Origin: JBBCJR01 sp037190805
GTDB lineage: Bacteria; Pseudomonadota; Alphaproteobacteria; Sphingomonadales; Sphingomonadaceae
Direction of reading: 5' to 3'
DNA length: 64,000 nucleotides
Assembly: GCA_037190805.1 (NCBI GenBank)
Contig: JBBCJR010000025.1
Location: 1 to 64,000 of the forward strand
The translations under genes were made by a program, and so were the position numbers. The notes beneath the pieces were generated by a model. The model did not search any database, had not been told where the DNA came from, and was given only the letters and a program-made list of their open reading frames with translations. Below are positions 61,118-64,000 of the stretch, piece by piece. Position 1 is the stretch's first letter; every line of letters begins with the position of its first letter.

Positions 61118-64000
61118 TGCTGCGCGCGCTCGTTGCCTGGTCGCTGTCGCTTCGCGTTCTCGTCCTGGGCCTGACGCTGGCCATCGGGGTGCTTGGGATT
61201 CTCGCCTATCGGGCGCTGCCGGTCGATGCCTATCCCAACATCGCGCAGACCCAGGTGAAGATCATCCTCAAGGCGCCTGGCATGACGCCCGAAGAGGTGG
61301 AGACCCGCGTCATCGCGCCTATCGAGCTGGAGATGCTGGGCCTGCCAAATCAGGCGACGCTGCGCTCGACGGCCAAATATGCGATCGCCGACATCACCAT
61401 CGACTTCACCGATGGCACCGACATCTATTGGGCACGCCAGCAGGTCGGGGAACGGCTGGCCGGCATCGCGGGCGATCTGCCGCAGAGCGTCGAGGGCGGC
61501 ATGGCACCGATTTCGACGCCCTTGTCCGACGTCTTCATGTTCACCATCGACGGCCCTTTGTCGCTGGCGGAAAAGCGCGAACTGCTGGATTGGACGATCC
61601 GTCCGGCGCTGCGCACCGTGCCTGGCGTCGCCGATCTCAACGCCCTGGGCGGCCATGTCCGCACCTATGAAGTGCGCCCCGACCTCGTTGCGCTGGCCGC
61701 CGCGCGGTTGTCGGTCGACGACCTCAAGGACGCGATCGAGCGCGGCAACCGCAACGACGGCGCCGGCCGCCTTGGCGCTGGCGAGGAAACGTTGATCGTC
61801 CGCGCCGTCGGGGCGATTCGCGATGCCGAAGACATCGCCCAGATGGCGGTCGTCGCCCGCGGCGGCCAGATTGTCCGTGTCGGCGATGTCGCCACGGTCG
61901 GAACCGGCTCCCTCACCCGCTATGGCGGGGTCACGGCCCATGGCGACGGGGAAACCGTGCAGGGCCTGGTCATCGCGCTGAGGGGCGCAGACGCGCGGCA
62001 GGTCGTCGACGGCGTGCGCGAGCGGCTGGCCGAGATCGAACAGACATTGCCCGCCGGCACCAAGCTGACGATCTTCTACGATCGGTCGGACCTGATCGGC
62101 CGCGCGGTCGGAACCGTCCAGAAGGCGCTGATCGAGGCGACCGTGCTGGTGGTGGTGCTCCTGATCCTGTTCCTCGGCGACTGGCGGGCGGCGGCGATCG
62201 TTGCGACCACGCTGCCGATGGCGGCGCTGATCACCTTCCTCGCCATGCGCGGCATGGGGCTGTCGGCGAACCTGATGAGCCTGGGCGGCCTCGCGATCGC
62301 GATCGGCATGCTGGTCGACGGCGCGGTGGTGGTGGTGGAAAATGTCGTCGAGCGGCTGCAACGCGCGCGCGAGGACGGCACGCCCCGGCTCAATATCGTG
62401 TTCCGCGCCACCGCCGAGGTCATCGTGCCGGTATCGGCGGGCCTTGTCATCATCGCGCTGGTGTTCCTGCCGCTGCTGTCGCTGCAAGGACTGGAAGGCA
62501 AGCTGTTCGCGCCCGTCGCGCTGACGATCATGGTCGCGCTGGCCGCAGCGCTGCTGCTCGCGCTGACGCTGGTGCCGGTTCTGGCCTCCTTCGGCCTCAA
62601 GCGCGGCCATCATGAAGACCCGTGGGTCATGCGTAAGCTGTCGCCCCGCTATGCCGCGCTGCTAGGCGCCGCGTTCGTGCGCCGAAAGCTCGTCTATGGA
62701 CTGGCGGGCGGCGGTCTGGCGCTGGCGGTTCTGGCCTATGGGGCGGTCGGCAAGACGTTCATGCCAACGATGGATGAGGGCGCGGTCGTCATCCAGGTCA
62801 CCAAGCTGCCGACCATGGGCCTCGATCGCTCGCTCGAGCTCACCAGCCGGATCGAGGCCGAACTGATGGCGCAGGTTCCGGAAGTCACCGGCGTCATTTC
62901 CCGCACTGGCACCGACGAGATCGGGCTGGACCCCATGGGCCTCAATGAAACCGACCTGTTCGTTACCCTTAAGCCGGCGTCCGAATGGCGCGGCGAGCGC
63001 GACGATGTGGTCGCAGCGATGCGCGAAGCGCTGGCTTCGATGCCCGGCGTCGAGCCGACCTTTACCCAGCCGATCGAGATGCGCGTCGCTGAAATGCTGA
63101 CTGGTGCTCGCGGTGATCTGGCGGTGAAGATCTTCGGACCCGACATGGCGACGCTCGCCGACCTCGCCGGCCGCGTGCAGCATGTCCTGCAATCCGTTCC
63201 CGGCGCGGCCGAGGTCGCAACGGTCGCCAATGACAGCGTCGACTATCTCAGCCTCGATATCGACCGCGCCGCCGCGGGCCGCGCCGGCATGGCCATAGAT
63301 GCGCTTCAGGACACGTTGCGCGCGCAGTTGGAAGGGCTTCCCGCCGGCATTGTCGCGGAAGGCCAGAAGCGGGTGCCGGTGGTGATCCGGGGCGAAGACG
63401 GGGTCCGCAACGACGCCGCCCGCTTCGCCGACCTGCAACTGACCACCCCGACCGGCGAACTGGCGCGGGTCAGCGATCTTGCGCGGGTGGAGAAGACCGA
63501 AGGGCCGATCCGCGTCGATCATGAAAGCGGTTCGCGCTATGCGCTGGTCCAGGCATTCGTCTCCGGTCGCGACCTCGTCGGCTATGTCGACGAGGCGCGG
63601 AGCCGCCTTGCCGCCGAAGTCACTCTGCCCCCCGGCTACCGGCTGGTGATGGGTGGCCAGTTCGAAAATCAGCAGCGCGCCTCAGCCCGGCTGATGCTGG
63701 TCATCCCGGTCGCGCTGCTGCTGATTTTCATCGTTCTTTACGTCACCTTGAAGTCACTGCGCGGGTCGCTCCTCATCCTCGCCAACATCCCCTTCGCGGC
63801 GGTGGGCGGCATCATCGCCCTGTGGGTGGCGGGCGAATATCTGTCGGTGCCGGCGTCGGTCGGCTTCATCGCCCTCCTCGGCATAGCGGTGCTGAACGGA
63901 CTGGTGCTGGTTGCCGGCTTCCGCCAGCTCAGGGACGAAGGCATGGCGATGGCCGACGTCGTCCGCGTCGGCGCCCAGCGTCGCCTGCGACCGGTGTTGA
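61117..64000 (+). CDS. heavy-metal-type RND efflux pump (CzcA/CusA family), 3' end outside window
   Basis: At least 961 residues of an HME-RND pump; the reading frame is open to the window end, and by comparison with the roughly 1040-residue family about 80 residues are missing. The N-terminus (VAYRALP-type YRALPVDAYPNIAQTQV) and TM4 IGMLVDGAVVVVENVV are typical. TM4 reads A395-I-G397, Asp401, Glu408, the pattern of CusA-type pumps rather than the DFG of CzcA. Cargo may be copper/silver or another cation; I cannot tell. No outer-membrane partner is seen in the window beside it. Confidence 0.92.
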   Translation, partial: MLRALVAWSLSLRVLVLGLTLAIGVLGILAYRALPVDAYPNIAQTQVKIILKAPGMTPEEVETRVIAPIELEMLGLPNQATLRSTAKYAIADITIDFTDGTDIYWARQQVGERLAGIAGDLPQSVEGGMAPISTPLSDVFMFTIDGPLSLAEKRELLDWTIRPALRTVPGVADLNALGGHVRTYEVRPDLVALAAARLSVDDLKDAIERGNRNDGAGRLGAGEETLIVRAVGAIRDAEDIAQMAVVARGGQIVRVGDVATVGTGSLTRYGGVTAHGDGETVQGLVIALRGADARQVVDGVRERLAEIEQTLPAGTKLTIFYDRSDLIGRAVGTVQKALIEATVLVVVLLILFLGDWRAAAIVATTLPMAALITFLAMRGMGLSANLMSLGGLAIAIGMLVDGAVVVVENVVERLQRAREDGTPRLNIVFRATAEVIVPVSAGLVIIALVFLPLLSLQGLEGKLFAPVALTIMVALAAALLLALTLVPVLASFGLKRGHHEDPWVMRKLSPRYAALLGAAFVRRKLVYGLAGGGLALAVLAYGAVGKTFMPTMDEGAVVIQVTKLPTMGLDRSLELTSRIEAELMAQVPEVTGVISRTGTDEIGLDPMGLNETDLFVTLKPASEWRGERDDVVAAMREALASMPGVEPTFTQPIEMRVAEMLTGARGDLAVKIFGPDMATLADLAGRVQHVLQSVPGAAEVATVANDSVDYLSLDIDRAAAGRAGMAIDALQDTLRAQLEGLPAGIVAEGQKRVPVVIRGEDGVRNDAARFADLQLTTPTGELARVSDLARVEKTEGPIRVDHESGSRYALVQAFVSGRDLVGYVDEARSRLAAEVTLPPGYRLVMGGQFENQQRASARLMLVIPVALLLIFIVLYVTLKSLRGSLLILANIPFAAVGGIIALWVAGEYLSVPASVGFIALLGIAVLNGLVLVAGFRQLRDEGMAMADVVRVGAQRRLRPVL

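Noticed and set aside
60685..62613. 642-codon minus-strand frame across the metal RND pump
   Set aside because: Same reasoning; low-complexity Arg/Gln/Asp composition.

Overview
This 64 kb window is chromosomal DNA from a GC-rich alphaproteobacterium, most probably a member of the Sphingomonadales. The main pointers are the 16S rRNA 5' region on the minus strand, a PEPxxWA-type C-terminal sorting signal, a DUF4167 protein next to prmC-prfA, the plsX-fabH-ihfA-merR gene order, and frequent GTG and TTG starts with 4-base overlaps between genes. No plasmid, phage, transposon or CRISPR signature was seen, and the coding style is uniform. All calls come from reading the sequence; no database search was run.

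Layout. 1-905: 5' third of a 16S rRNA gene (minus) with its leader and a strong rrn promoter. 1.0-3.3 kb: a polysaccharide flippase, a CBS-domain protein and a small membrane protein. 3.3-8.8 kb: a translation block on the minus strand (hisS-prfA-prmC-DUF4167), then ppa and an RcnB-like secreted protein. 8.8-13.4 kb: a tightly packed minus-strand operon of M28 peptidase, GT4 glycosyltransferase, diacylglycerol-kinase-like lipid kinase and metallophosphoesterase. 13.5-18.2 kb: a complete MacAB/TolC-type exporter. 18.3-26.1 kb: alpha-2-macroglobulin plus PBP1C. 26.3-27.7 kb: two GlsB/YeaQ membrane proteins flanking a SIMPL protein. 27.9-33.4 kb: an RND adaptor and pump, then DUF445. 33.4-37.8 kb: msrQ/msrP, aspartate aminotransferase, a class IV aminotransferase and an MBL hydrolase.

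38-43.9 kb: rpmF-plsX-fabH-ihfA-merR, hemB, a DUF3089 hydrolase, ruvX and DUF1294. 44.0-46.2 kb: pyrB with a dihydroorotase homologue that lacks its catalytic residues. 46.2-50.0 kb: a ParA-like ATPase, a small protein with a probable ribbon-helix-helix end, a TPR/SPOR lipoprotein and a divergent Sel1/SPOR protein. 50.0-53.0 kb: a PilZ-like protein, a methyltransferase-like protein, and serB and miaA, whose start codons overlap head to head. 53.1-54.3 kb: a choice-of-anchor A surface protein. 54.4-57.9 kb: ilvB-ilvH-ilvC behind an unusually AT-rich, palindrome-rich leader. 57.9-64.0 kb: a PhoPQ-like two-component system divergent from a heavy-metal-type RND adaptor and pump; the pump gene runs off the window.

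Most of the window is core metabolism, translation and envelope transport. The best candidate for an undescribed system is the ParA / RHH / double-SPOR locus at 46.2-50.0 kb. Its shared intergenic region carries two near-identical decamers one helical turn apart and a TTAACCAT box resembling a CtrA half-site. I infer, without proof, a positioning module that links a ParA gradient to septal peptidoglycan.
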